The notes under the pieces were generated by a model. The model saw only the letters and a program-made list of their open reading frames with translations, did not search any database and was not told the origin of the DNA. Positions 53,567-62,208 of a DNA stretch of 64,000 nucleotides are shown piece by piece (position 1 is the first letter of the stretch; each line of letters begins with the position of its first letter). The stretch lies in NCBI RefSeq assembly GCF_001006805.1, contig NZ_LN811352.1:618454-682453 (forward strand), given 5' to 3'. Source of the stretch: Microvirga massiliensis (GTDB lineage: Bacteria; Pseudomonadota; Alphaproteobacteria; Rhizobiales; Beijerinckiaceae). A program made the position numbers and the translations under genes.

Positions 53567-54549
53567 GTCCGGTGCTCTCCGTCCGTGAACTCGTCGTATC
53601 CTTCACGACCCGTGATGGTCCGGTCACAGCAGTCGCCGGTGTGTCCTTTGATGTCGGACGCGGCGAGGTGCTCGGGCTTGTAGGCGAGTCCGGCTCTGGG
53701 AAATCGGTTACCGGCCTTGCGGTGCTCGGCCTGATCGATCCGCCAGGACAGATTACACGAGGGTCGATTCGTCTCGAAGGCGAGGAGCTCGTCGGCCGCC
53801 CGGAGGACGAACTGCGACGTCTCCGCGGACGCCGGCTCGCGATGATCTTCCAGGATCCGATGAACACCCTGAACCCGGTGCTCCGGATCGACACCCAGAT
53901 GATCGAGGCGATCTGGGCCCATGAGCGGGTCTCCGAGAAGGCGGCCCGCGATCGTGCCTGCCGCGCCCTGATGCAGGTCGGAATTCCATCACCCGAGGAG
54001 CGGCTGCGCGCCTATCCGCATCAGTTCTCCGGAGGCATGCGCCAGCGCGTCGCCATCGCGACCGCCCTCCTCCATCGCCCGGCCGTTCTCATCGCCGACG
54101 AGCCGACGACCGCGCTCGATGTCACGATCCAGTCCCAGATTCTCTCCGAGGTGCAGCAGCTCTGCGAGGAATCCGGGACCGCGATGGTGTGGATCACGCA
54201 CGACCTGTCGGTTATCGCCGGCCTCGCGGATCGTGTCGCGGTGATGTACGCCGGTCGCATCGTCGAGACGGGCAGTGTCGCCGACACGCTCGAGCACCCG
54301 CTCCACCCATACACGGCCGGCCTCATCGGTTCCGTTCCGAGCCGCAACCGCCGCGGCGAGCCCCTCGCCCAGATCCCGGGAATGACGCCGTCTCTCGCGA
54401 ATCTCCCGCCCGGCTGCCCCTTCGCGCCGCGCTGCAGCTATGCGACTGCGACCTGCCGGGGCATCATGCCGGATGCGGTCGAAATCCAGGCCGGCCGCAA
54501 CGTGCGCTGCCATTATCCGCTCGGCGTCGTGGCGCCGGAAGCGGCCTGA
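53563..54549 (+). CDS. Peptide ABC transporter ATP-binding protein (DppD type)
   Basis: A 328-residue cytoplasmic ATPase with intact motifs: Walker A GESGSGKSV, Q-loop in MIFQDPMNTLNPVLR, signature FSGGMRQRV, Walker B VLIADEPTTALDV and H-loop WITHDLSV. The C-terminal oligopeptide domain has LHPYTAGLIGSVPSRNRRGE and the cysteine pattern CPFAPRCSYATATC, which in relatives can bind an Fe-S cluster. It energises the importer together with the DppF-type protein. The ATG overlaps the permease stop. Confidence 0.93.
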   Translation: MSPVLSVRELVVSFTTRDGPVTAVAGVSFDVGRGEVLGLVGESGSGKSVTGLAVLGLIDPPGQITRGSIRLEGEELVGRPEDELRRLRGRRLAMIFQDPMNTLNPVLRIDTQMIEAIWAHERVSEKAARDRACRALMQVGIPSPEERLRAYPHQFSGGMRQRVAIATALLHRPAVLIADEPTTALDVTIQSQILSEVQQLCEESGTAMVWITHDLSVIAGLADRVAVMYAGRIVETGSVADTLEHPLHPYTAGLIGSVPSRNRRGEPLAQIPGMTPSLANLPPGCPFAPRCSYATATCRGIMPDAVEIQAGRNVRCHYPLGVVAPEAA

Positions 54550-54559
54550 CGGATCGATC

Positions 54560-55600
54560 ATGGCCGAGCCGATCATCGCCCTCCATGACGTGTCGAAGCG
54601 CTTCGTCAGGTCGCTCGACGCCGCCGAAAAGGTCGCCAATCTTTTCGGCGCGGGCCTCAAGGAGCAGGTCGTCCAGGCCGTCGACGACGTGACCCTCTCG
54701 ATCGCCGAAGGAGAAGTGCTCGGGCTCGTCGGCGAATCGGGATGCGGGAAGTCGACGCTCGGGCGCATCGTCGCCGGCATTCTCGAGCCGAGCTCGGGCG
54801 AGGTTCGCTTTCAGGGTCGCCGGGTCGCGGATCTCGGAAGAGAAGACCGGCGCGCTGCAGACCTCGCGGTCCAGATGGTCTTCCAGGATCCGATGGCCTC
54901 TCTCAACCCGCGCCGGCGCGTCGTCGAGATCATCGGGGAAGCTCCGGTGGTGCACGGCATCGTCCCTTCCGCAAATGTCGAGCAATACGTGGCGGACATG
55001 ATGGCCCGCGTCGGTCTCGATCCCGCGATCCGTCGACGTTACCCGCATCAGTTCTCAGGGGGACAGCGCGCACGGATCGGTATTGCGCGCGCGCTCGCCG
55101 TCAACCCGAAGGTCCTCGTCTGCGACGAATCCACCGCGGCGCTCGACGTCTCGATCCAGGCGCAGGTGCTCAACCTGTTCATGAAGCTGCGGGCCGATTT
55201 CGGGCTGACCTATCTGTTCGTCAGCCATGACCTCGGCGTCGTCGAGCACATCGCGGACCGCGTCGCGGTCATGTATCTCGGCCGCATCGTCGAGCTCGCA
55301 CGGACCGATGCGCTGTTCTGCGAGCCGAACCACCCCTACACGCGCGCCTTGCTCGAGGAGGTGCCCCGCCTCGAACCACGGAAGAAGCGCTTCTCGGCGC
55401 TCAAAGGCGAAATCCCCTCGCCTCTCCACCCGCCGTCCGGCTGCCATTTTCATCCGCGCTGCCCATTCGCGCATGCACGGTGCATCGTCGAGCGCCCGGC
55501 CCTGAAGGAGATCGCACCCGGGCGCCATTCGGCCTGTCATCTGAACGACGAGGCACCATCACCCGGCGCAATGCCGCCGTCGCAATTCGCGGCGACCTGA
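54560..55600 (+). CDS. Peptide ABC transporter ATP-binding protein (DppF type)
   Basis: A 346-residue ATPase. Walker A GESGCGKSTLG, signature FSGGQRARI, Walker B VLVCDESTAALDVS and H-loop FVSHDLGVV are intact. The C-terminal HPYTRALLEEVP-like region and CHFHPRCPFAHARC pattern match DppF/OppF. It heterodimerises with the DppD-type ATPase, whose gene ends 10 bases upstream. A Gln/Pro-rich tail ends the protein. It is the last gene of the importer operon; a repeat-rich gap follows. Confidence 0.92.
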   Translation: MAEPIIALHDVSKRFVRSLDAAEKVANLFGAGLKEQVVQAVDDVTLSIAEGEVLGLVGESGCGKSTLGRIVAGILEPSSGEVRFQGRRVADLGREDRRAADLAVQMVFQDPMASLNPRRRVVEIIGEAPVVHGIVPSANVEQYVADMMARVGLDPAIRRRYPHQFSGGQRARIGIARALAVNPKVLVCDESTAALDVSIQAQVLNLFMKLRADFGLTYLFVSHDLGVVEHIADRVAVMYLGRIVELARTDALFCEPNHPYTRALLEEVPRLEPRKKRFSALKGEIPSPLHPPSGCHFHPRCPFAHARCIVERPALKEIAPGRHSACHLNDEAPSPGAMPPSQFAAT

Positions 55601-55937
55601 TGATTGATGCAGAGGGCAGTTCGGACCCACTGCCGTCAATGCGAACCGCAGGCGCAACGCATTGCCCGTCTCATCGCCTCACCGTCCACGCGCGCCTCAG
55701 GCGCAATGCACTGCCCCTTCCGCCGCCTCACCGTCTTTGCGAGCCGGAGGCGAAGCAATCTACCCGTCGACGGATGCGCACCTGCATCGCTTCACTGCGT
55801 TCGCAATGACGAAGAGGGCGTGAGGGCGCGGAGGACGGCCGGAAACGGAACGAAGCGCCAGACCCTCTGAGTCATTACGAGCCGCAGGCAAAGCAATCCT
55901 AGGAATCAGGCGTAGACAGTAAGACCACCCATTCACG
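55601..55937. other. Repeat-rich intergenic region
   Basis: About 335 bases with no gene. Several imperfect units share CGCAGGCGCAA and GAGGCGAAGCAATC motifs (about 55645, 55700, 55740 and 55880), including the 40-base element shared with the murJ-MFS gap. Promoter function for either convergent neighbour is not expected, since both genes end here. Confidence 0.65.
55737..55776 (+). repeat. 40-base dispersed repeat, copy 2
   Basis: Matches 26525-26564 at 39 of 40 positions, 29 kb away. Similar but shorter units surround it, and CGCAATGACGAA follows in both places. Confidence 0.8.
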
Positions 55938-57065
55938 TCAGCGAGACATCACTTCCTGCGTGACATCCGCCACGGGCACGGACGGTGGTTTCTCGGGTGC
56001 TGCAATCGTCGGCGAGGGCAACACGAACGTGGGCTCGGGCACCGGTGCAACGCGCGCGTAGCGGTCCACACGCCGTACGATCTTCTCGTTGATCTTCTCG
56101 AAGAACTCCGCAACCGTGACCGACCGCCTCTTGCGCCCTTCCTTGTCGGTGAAGAGCGTACGGTTCGCCTTCGCGGCCTTGGGGAAGAGACGTGCGGCGA
56201 TCGTGTCGGGCTCCTCGTCGAGCGTGCGGAGGAAGGTCACCGCGCTGGAAGCACCGAAGAAGTGAGCGAGGTAGAGTTCCGCCTCGGACAGCTCTCGTTC
56301 GCCCTCGCTCTGGAGAGCGCGCTGCACGTCCTTGACGAGCTCGCTGGCCATCAGCGCCGAGAAATAGGGGTCCTGCCGGAGGCCCAGAACCCACTCCCGC
56401 GTCTTTTGGTCGGGGATCGTAGCAACGCCGTCTACGATCGACACGGCCTCTGCAGCGGCCGTGAAGCCGTATTGAGCCGCATGGGCCTGCACCGTCTCGA
56501 GCCAGGTCTGCTCGATGAACTGGAACAGGCCCTCGGCTGAGGAGGTCGGCGCCTTCGCGCGATAGGACAGGCTCGATTCCACATCGGCCAGGGCCATCAG
56601 ATAGACCGGATCGACGCCCGCGAGATGCGCCGCTTTCAGGATGGTCTGGACCAGCCAGCGTGGGACCGTACGCGCTCCGAACGAGACCATTTCCTGCGCG
56701 CGCGCGAGGCTCGCGGTCGAAGTGGTCAAATCATTCGGGTCCGGGAACGCTGTATCGAACAAGCTGCGAATCAGGCTCGGCGCCGCGAATACCGGAATAT
56801 CGTTGATGAGCGACTGCTCGATCGTTTCGAGCGGGATCGCCGGCGGCAATTCGAGGCCGGCCAGCTTGATCGATTCCCCGAACGGCTGCTTTGCGGGCGA
56901 CTGTGCCTTGAGGTCGGGTGCAAGAGTTGCGACTGCAGCCCCTCCCGCCCCTAGGAGCTGCGCCAATCCGAGCACGGAGCAGCCGACGATCACCTGAAGA
57001 AAGCGCCGATTCCACAGCGTGCAGTGCCGAGCGGCATCTTGTGATGCCCGTTCGTTCTTTCTCAT
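55938..57065 (-). CDS. SLT-domain lytic transglycosylase-like protein
   Basis: A 375-residue exported or membrane-anchored protein with a hydrophobic N-terminal segment (FLQVIVGCSVLGLAQLLGAG). The lysozyme-like SLT core is at about 145-240: the catalytic glutamate in ALADVESSLSYRAKA, followed by SSAEGLFQFIEQTWLETVQA. A helical region and a Pro-rich tail follow. It would cleave the glycan strand of peptidoglycan in the periplasm. It is on the same strand as, and about 210 bases downstream of, the cyclase gene, so it may belong to that unit, though the gap leaves room for its own promoter. Confidence 0.85.
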   Translation of the reverse strand: MRKNERASQDAARHCTLWNRRFLQVIVGCSVLGLAQLLGAGGAAVATLAPDLKAQSPAKQPFGESIKLAGLELPPAIPLETIEQSLINDIPVFAAPSLIRSLFDTAFPDPNDLTTSTASLARAQEMVSFGARTVPRWLVQTILKAAHLAGVDPVYLMALADVESSLSYRAKAPTSSAEGLFQFIEQTWLETVQAHAAQYGFTAAAEAVSIVDGVATIPDQKTREWVLGLRQDPYFSALMASELVKDVQRALQSEGERELSEAELYLAHFFGASSAVTFLRTLDEEPDTIAARLFPKAAKANRTLFTDKEGRKRRSVTVAEFFEKINEKIVRRVDRYARVAPVPEPTFVLPSPTIAAPEKPPSVPVADVTQEVMSR

Positions 57066-57250
57066 GCCTGTCCCGCTTGCGGTCCGGCCGACTGGCCGGA
57101 ACCTTCCCCTTGTTGGCTACAGGCATGACTGGCATCTATGTCGAGAATCGGTCAGCTTGGCGGTATCTTGGAGATCCATCCCCGAGAATCAGCCGCTTCG
57201 GGCCTCGAGCGGCTCTTCTTCGGGAGCCCGGCGTCCGGCTGGACCCTCTG

Positions 57251-57290
57251 TACTCCTACGGATGCGCCCCGACTCCTACGGATGCGCCCC
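57251..57290. repeat. 20-base tandem duplication at the cyclase 3' end
   Basis: Two adjacent 20-base units (57251-57270 and 57271-57290) differ only at the first base. The cyclase stop codon falls inside the second unit. Confidence 0.8.
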
Positions 57291-58976
57291 GTCGTTCGGC
57301 GCCTCCGCAAGATTCGAGAGATCCGGCGCGGCCACGACATCCAGCCGCTCCCTGCGACCGCGCAGGGGCACGGACCGGACCTTCCCGTTTCCGACTTCCA
57401 TCCGGGCAGACCGGAGGGTGACGCCCGAGACGACCACGGCGCTGCCGAAATCCTTGTTCAGAGCTTCGAGACGACTGGCGATGTTGACCGTGTCGCCGAG
57501 CGCCGTGAGCCCGAATCGACGGCTGCCCCCGACACGCCCGAGTACCACCGGGCCGGAATGGATGCCAATCCCGATGCGGAGGCCTCCGGGAATGGTGGCT
57601 TCGAACTCCACGTTCAGGCCATCGAGGGCGTCGAGCATGTCTCGCGCCGCCAGGAGAGCAGCCCGACTCCCGGCCCCCAGGGCCGGTGACAAGCCGAACA
57701 GGGCCATGATCCCGTCGCCCAGAAACTTGTCGACCTCCCCTCCATGCCTCTCCACCGCAGCGGACATCACCTCGAAAAATCGATTGAGGAGGAACACGGC
57801 GTCGTATGGATAGAGCCGCTCGGCGAGCGCGGTGAACCCGCGCAGATCGGCGAACAAGACCGTCACGCGCCGCTCCACGCCCCAACGATAGCGGTCCTCT
57901 CCCAACGCAGCGGCAACTTCGCGGGATGGAACGAGGGGGCGGACCGAGAGATCGCCGGCGGGATGGATCTGGCAGGCTAGGCGGATGCCGGGCGGAGCCC
58001 CGATGCGTGAAAGCGCCGCTGCCTCGACGCTGTTGGGTGGAGGGAGCTCGTCGAGACCCTGGAGAACCGCGACCCGGCAAGTCGTGCATCGGCCCCGCCC
58101 GCCACAGATCGCGGCGTGCGGCACTCCGGCCGACCGGCTGATCTCGAGAAGCGTGGATCCGGCGGCGCCGCGCACGGTCCGCCCGTCCGGGTAAGTGATA
58201 CGCGGCCCTGCCCGGAAGACCATCCAGATCCGAAACGCAAACGCTGCGCAGAGGGCGACCGCAAAAACGGCCCAGACCAGGAGTTCCGAAAGATCGACAA
58301 GACGGGAGGCCACCACGCGCATGGCATCCGTCATGGGAGGATTCGGGAGTTCGAGGAGCCGAAGGCGGCGTGCTGCCTCGATCCACCCGGTGATGGCCAG
58401 GGTCGGCACCAGGACGGCGGCGACGAGCAGGAACGGGCTCCAGCGCTCATACCAGCGCTTGGTCCTGAGCCAGTAATGCAGGCCGATGGTCCCATGAATC
58501 CAGACGACGAGCAGGAACAGCGACTGGCTCACCGCTGCGTTAGGCCAGAGGACTCGCAGGACGTTCCGGTAGCGGTCGTCATACGTCGTCAATGAGCTGA
58601 CACCGCGCGTGGCTGCGACGTGGGCGGCCCCCAGGAGCGGAATCAGCAGCCCGGACCCGATCTGCAGACCTTCCCACGCCGTCATGCGCCACGTACGCCG
58701 CCGAACGAGCTTCGACAGTACGAGGGAGACGTGCACTGCGAGAGCGCCGTACAGGAGCATCGTGCCAGGCCAGGAGCGCCAGAATCCGCGCCGGACCTCC
58801 TGGACAGCCTCCATCCATGGCACCGAGACGAGCCCGAGGGAGTGGTTGAGGAAGTGCGTTACCGCAAAGATGAACAGGACCAGCCCGGAGCCCAGGCGCC
58901 AATTCTGGGCATTCAACACCGCCGCCAGCGAAGACCAGGATGGAGGCCGGCGGCGCCGATGCCTAAACGGGCGCAC
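57276..58976 (-). CDS. Redox-sensor adenylate cyclase: cytochrome-b-like membrane domain, 2Fe-2S domain, class III cyclase (CyaC-like)
   Basis: A 566-residue protein. I chose GTG 58976 because GGAG lies seven bases upstream; a TTG at 59078 overlaps the upstream gene. Residues about 25-255 hold six membrane segments with histidines at 41, 45, 82, 119, 161 and 167, resembling succinate dehydrogenase cytochrome b anchors. A ferredoxin domain at about 259-345 has cysteines 291, 297, 300 and 335 (CGGRGRCTTC). The cyclase domain has metal aspartates D377 and D421, K417, D495, N498 and R502, a full adenylate cyclase set. CyaC of Sinorhizobium meliloti, a quinone/heme-regulated cyclase, is the nearest system I know. 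It likely makes cAMP in response to membrane redox state. Confidence 0.87.
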   Translation of the reverse strand: MRPFRHRRRRPPSWSSLAAVLNAQNWRLGSGLVLFIFAVTHFLNHSLGLVSVPWMEAVQEVRRGFWRSWPGTMLLYGALAVHVSLVLSKLVRRRTWRMTAWEGLQIGSGLLIPLLGAAHVAATRGVSSLTTYDDRYRNVLRVLWPNAAVSQSLFLLVVWIHGTIGLHYWLRTKRWYERWSPFLLVAAVLVPTLAITGWIEAARRLRLLELPNPPMTDAMRVVASRLVDLSELLVWAVFAVALCAAFAFRIWMVFRAGPRITYPDGRTVRGAAGSTLLEISRSAGVPHAAICGGRGRCTTCRVAVLQGLDELPPPNSVEAAALSRIGAPPGIRLACQIHPAGDLSVRPLVPSREVAAALGEDRYRWGVERRVTVLFADLRGFTALAERLYPYDAVFLLNRFFEVMSAAVERHGGEVDKFLGDGIMALFGLSPALGAGSRAALLAARDMLDALDGLNVEFEATIPGGLRIGIGIHSGPVVLGRVGGSRRFGLTALGDTVNIASRLEALNKDFGSAVVVSGVTLRSARMEVGNGKVRSVPLRGRRERLDVVAAPDLSNLAEAPNDGAHP

Positions 58977-59055
58977 GCGATGCTCCTGAGCGGTTTCCAG
59001 GCCTCCGTTCGCGGGGTGGTTTGAAACGTTGTCGTCCCCTGCCCGCGCAGGGGGA

Positions 59056-59502
59056 TCACGGTCGAGATTGCGCGGCAAGCTGGGCGTTCGTGCGTTCGAG
59101 CCGGTTGGCGAGCTCCCGCATCACTGCGAGCGACATTTGGGGAAACTGGGCGAGCAACTCCAGGAATACACGCTTGTCGATCCGCAGAGCGGTCGTGGAT
59201 TCCGAGGCCGTGACCGACGCGGAACGTGGAGTCTCGGACAGGATACCCATCTCTCCCACGAGCGCATTCTGGCCAAGATCCGCAACCTTGATCTCTCCGG
59301 CAGGAGAATTCAGCAGCACGGAAGCGCCTCCTTCGAGGATCACATAGGCGGCATCGGATGGATCTCCCTGAGAGAAGAAGCGCTGCCCTTCCGCGAATCT
59401 CACCCGCTCGCTCGTGAATGCGAGGAGCTTGAGCCGGGCCGGGTCGATCTCACGGAACATCGGCACCTGCCGCAGGGACTGAACTTCCGTGTCGAGCGTC
59501 AT
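59056..59502 (-). CDS. Stand-alone cyclic-nucleotide-binding domain protein
   Basis: A 148-residue protein consisting of one cNMP-binding beta-barrel and flanking helices, without a helix-turn-helix. The phosphate-binding cassette VGEMGILSETPRSASVTA keeps E84, R93 and S94, the residues that contact the ribose and phosphate of cAMP in CRP and PKA. FAEGQRFFSQGDPSDAAYVI is the conserved first half. GGAGG precedes the ATG. It starts 15 bases after the ABC-like gene and is followed by the adenylate cyclase, so a local cAMP receptor role is likely (inference). Confidence 0.9.
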   Translation of the reverse strand: MTLDTEVQSLRQVPMFREIDPARLKLLAFTSERVRFAEGQRFFSQGDPSDAAYVILEGGASVLLNSPAGEIKVADLGQNALVGEMGILSETPRSASVTASESTTALRIDKRVFLELLAQFPQMSLAVMRELANRLERTNAQLAAQSRP

Positions 59503-59517
59503 TCGTTTCCTCCGGGC

Positions 59518-62208
59518 TCATTCCGCCGCCTGGGCGGATGTTTCGGACCGGCCGTGAGCGCCGTTCCTCGTTGTCACGTCGACTTTTCCGTTCTCGCAGC
59601 GCAGCTGAACCGTGAACGGCTCTGCGCGCGCCGCAGTCGGGACAACCACGAAAAGGGTGCACTTCTCGCAAGTCTCGATCAGGACTTTGACCAACCGCCC
59701 GGCGCGTGTTTCATCGAATGGCGCCAACGCCCCGTCGACGACCATGATCTCCGGCTGCTTCACGAGGCATCTCACCAGATTGATGCTCGCACGCTGCTGG
59801 GCCGTCAGGAGACGGCCGGCGGGACCGACCTGGTGGTTGAGGCCGATTCGCTCGATGGGCTCGCGCAGACCGAGTTCCGAGACGACGGCGGAGACGGCTT
59901 CCGCCACGCGGGTCTGTGCATTCGCGACCTGGTAGTTGACTCGTCCGAATAGAAGGTTGTCACGGAGAGGTGCGGCCGCGCAGACCGCATCCACGTCGTA
60001 GAACTCCACGCCGGGACTTCCGCGCCGTTCGAACATGGTTCGAATCGGACGGCGAACGGACACGATGCGGTGGCGGAGATCGTCGTCGAGGAGGCCCAGG
60101 CGGTGGCGGGGCTCCACATATCCGAGCGGCAGCGCGAGGAGGCGCTCCTCATCCGTCTTCGGCAGCTTCCGTCCTTTGGAGTGCCGGCGGACAATATTCT
60201 CGAAATCCTGCAGCTCGTCGGCGCCGATGAACGAGAACTGCTCGAAGAGCGAGTGGCCCGGTGGAAGGCCGCGGAAGATTTCCGTCATCGTCTCGGCGAT
60301 CCGCAAGCCCATCACCGTCAGGGGGGCGATGAGATTTGCCCGGTCGAGCACCTCCCGGACGCCCTGATGCGCGGCAAGGTTGCGCCCGGCCAGCTCCCGC
60401 CGGGTGGGAACGCCGAACAGAATGTTCTCGGCGACAGTCGCCTGATTATTGTAACGGTCCGGATCGAAAGGCTCGACGAGATCCTCCATGCCGGAAGACT
60501 GAAACACTTCCCTGAGTCGGGATCGCGCCTCGACGAGGCGCTCGGCGAGCTTGCGATGGCGGTCCGGATCCACCATGCCGGAGAGGCCATATCGGTAGAT
60601 GTCGTCCTGCAATCCGACCTGGTGCAGGAGATCCAGCAAGTGGTGATCCAGCTCGGTCTCATCGCGAAGCCCGATCGACTCGAAGTCGACCCATCGGTCG
60701 GCAATCGAGTCGAGCGGATTCCCCGTCCATTTTGCCTCCGCGATCCAGCGTGCAGCGTCCTTCGCCGACAGCTCGGCCTTCGCGACTGGACGGTGGCGCA
60801 GACCATAGACGAGATTGTCCCGAATGGTCCCGGGGAACAGAATCGGGTCCACACCCGCATACGAGATACGCCGCCCGACAACCGGTTCAGGGATTCTGAC
60901 GAGATCGTTCCCTCCGATCGTCAATCGGCCGCCGAACTGCATGGTCCGCCCCGCGAGAATGCGTGCCAGTTCGCTCGCTGTGGCCGTTCCGTCCGAGATG
61001 ATGGCGGCCTGGACGGGGAGCTGGAGTTCGAAGGAAACATGATCGAGGATCGGTGCCCCGTGCGCGTCCATGACGCGCAGATCTTCGGCGACGAGGGGAT
61101 TACCCAATGTCGCATCCTCGTCCACTTCGATCGTCTGCTGCCCGTTCAGCAGGCGTTCCGGCGAGAAGTGCTGAACGACTTGGTCATACTTCACCTGGAC
61201 ATCGAGTCTCTGCTGGTCCCAGTCGATCAGCTCCTTCAAGGGAGGCGGCAATTCGCGATAGGCCGCGATGACGGCCACCAGCTGCCCGATATCGAGGGTT
61301 CCGCGCAGCGCGAAGAAACCGCCGACGGAATAGAACAGGAAAGGCGTGAGCTGCGACAGGAAGTTGTTCAGGAACTTGACGATGAACTTCCGCTTGTAGA
61401 TCCGAAACCGGACATCGAAGAGTTCATACAGGCGTTGCCCGATCTCGGCGCGCTCCCAGGCACTCGTATTGTGCACGTGCACGGCCTCGAGGCCGTCGGA
61501 AACTTCGGCGACCCTCCCAGCGAGACGCCGGGATGCGAGCTGGCGCTTCTTCCCGAGACGAAGAAGCTCTCTCCGGAGCCTCGGAATGATCACGAATTGG
61601 GCTCCGACGACCACCATCGCCATCAGACCCAGCCAGATGTTCTGAATCATGATGAACCCCAGCGCGGTCAGCGCCTGGGTTCCCAGAAAGACCGGCGTGA
61701 TGAAGGCATCGCCGATAAATCCTCCAATCGGTTCGACCTCATCCTTGATGATGGTCGCAGTCTCGGAGGACTTGACGGTGCGCTGCGCCTGGGGAGTGAA
61801 GCGCAGTACCATCGCAAAGAGCTCGAAGCGCATGCGGCGGAGCATCCGCTCGCCGAGCGCACCTTTGGCGACATTGATCCAGTATTTGAACCCGCCATTG
61901 ATGATCACGAAGACGAGGAAGACGAGTGATAGGCCCAGGAGAAGACCGAGCCGGCCAACCTCGAACCCACCGAAATGGAGCAGCCGCTGGCCTCCGAGGA
62001 ACCCGGGCAACGCGACCGTGATGTCCAGGAATGGTGCGACACTCTTCCCGTCGACGAAGGCGGTGCCCTGGATCGCTTCATTCACGATCCGGCGAGGCAG
62101 GTCGAGCGACATGAAATAGAACGGCTGCGACAGGAGCACGACCGCGCAGACGATGAGCTGCTCGCGTTTGGAGTGCTGCCAGATATAGCGGAACAGGCTC
62201 TTGTCCAT
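59518..62208 (-). CDS. ABC-exporter-like membrane protein with degenerate, enlarged nucleotide-binding region
   Basis: An 896-residue protein. Residues about 1-330 form an exporter-type six-helix membrane domain with a coupling-helix-like stretch (VAEVSDGLEAVHVHNTSAWE). In the nucleotide-binding part, the Walker A position reads IISDGTATASEL (403-414) with no GK[ST]; the signature is LTAQQ (801-805); Walker B keeps D825 but has G826 for the catalytic Glu; the H-loop histidine is missing (VVVPTAAR). About 290 extra residues separate Walker A from the signature. Three segments resemble the post-Q-loop motif: TIRDNLVYG (461), TVAENILFG (591) and PLRDNLLFG (747). It probably cannot hydrolyse ATP normally. 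First gene of the cAMP cluster. Confidence 0.85.
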   Translation of the reverse strand: MDKSLFRYIWQHSKREQLIVCAVVLLSQPFYFMSLDLPRRIVNEAIQGTAFVDGKSVAPFLDITVALPGFLGGQRLLHFGGFEVGRLGLLLGLSLVFLVFVIINGGFKYWINVAKGALGERMLRRMRFELFAMVLRFTPQAQRTVKSSETATIIKDEVEPIGGFIGDAFITPVFLGTQALTALGFIMIQNIWLGLMAMVVVGAQFVIIPRLRRELLRLGKKRQLASRRLAGRVAEVSDGLEAVHVHNTSAWERAEIGQRLYELFDVRFRIYKRKFIVKFLNNFLSQLTPFLFYSVGGFFALRGTLDIGQLVAVIAAYRELPPPLKELIDWDQQRLDVQVKYDQVVQHFSPERLLNGQQTIEVDEDATLGNPLVAEDLRVMDAHGAPILDHVSFELQLPVQAAIISDGTATASELARILAGRTMQFGGRLTIGGNDLVRIPEPVVGRRISYAGVDPILFPGTIRDNLVYGLRHRPVAKAELSAKDAARWIAEAKWTGNPLDSIADRWVDFESIGLRDETELDHHLLDLLHQVGLQDDIYRYGLSGMVDPDRHRKLAERLVEARSRLREVFQSSGMEDLVEPFDPDRYNNQATVAENILFGVPTRRELAGRNLAAHQGVREVLDRANLIAPLTVMGLRIAETMTEIFRGLPPGHSLFEQFSFIGADELQDFENIVRRHSKGRKLPKTDEERLLALPLGYVEPRHRLGLLDDDLRHRIVSVRRPIRTMFERRGSPGVEFYDVDAVCAAAPLRDNLLFGRVNYQVANAQTRVAEAVSAVVSELGLREPIERIGLNHQVGPAGRLLTAQQRASINLVRCLVKQPEIMVVDGALAPFDETRAGRLVKVLIETCEKCTLFVVVPTAARAEPFTVQLRCENGKVDVTTRNGAHGRSETSAQAAE

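Noticed and set aside
55641-55900. Possible CRISPR array from repeated short units
   Set aside because: Units are irregular in length and spacing, spacers are not uniform, and no cas gene is present. They are dispersed intergenic repeats.
60070-61929. Plus-strand open frame of 619 codons opposite the ABC-like gene
   Set aside because: Asp/Arg/Glu-rich, no recognisable motif or start site, and fully antisense to an intact membrane protein frame with clear family features.
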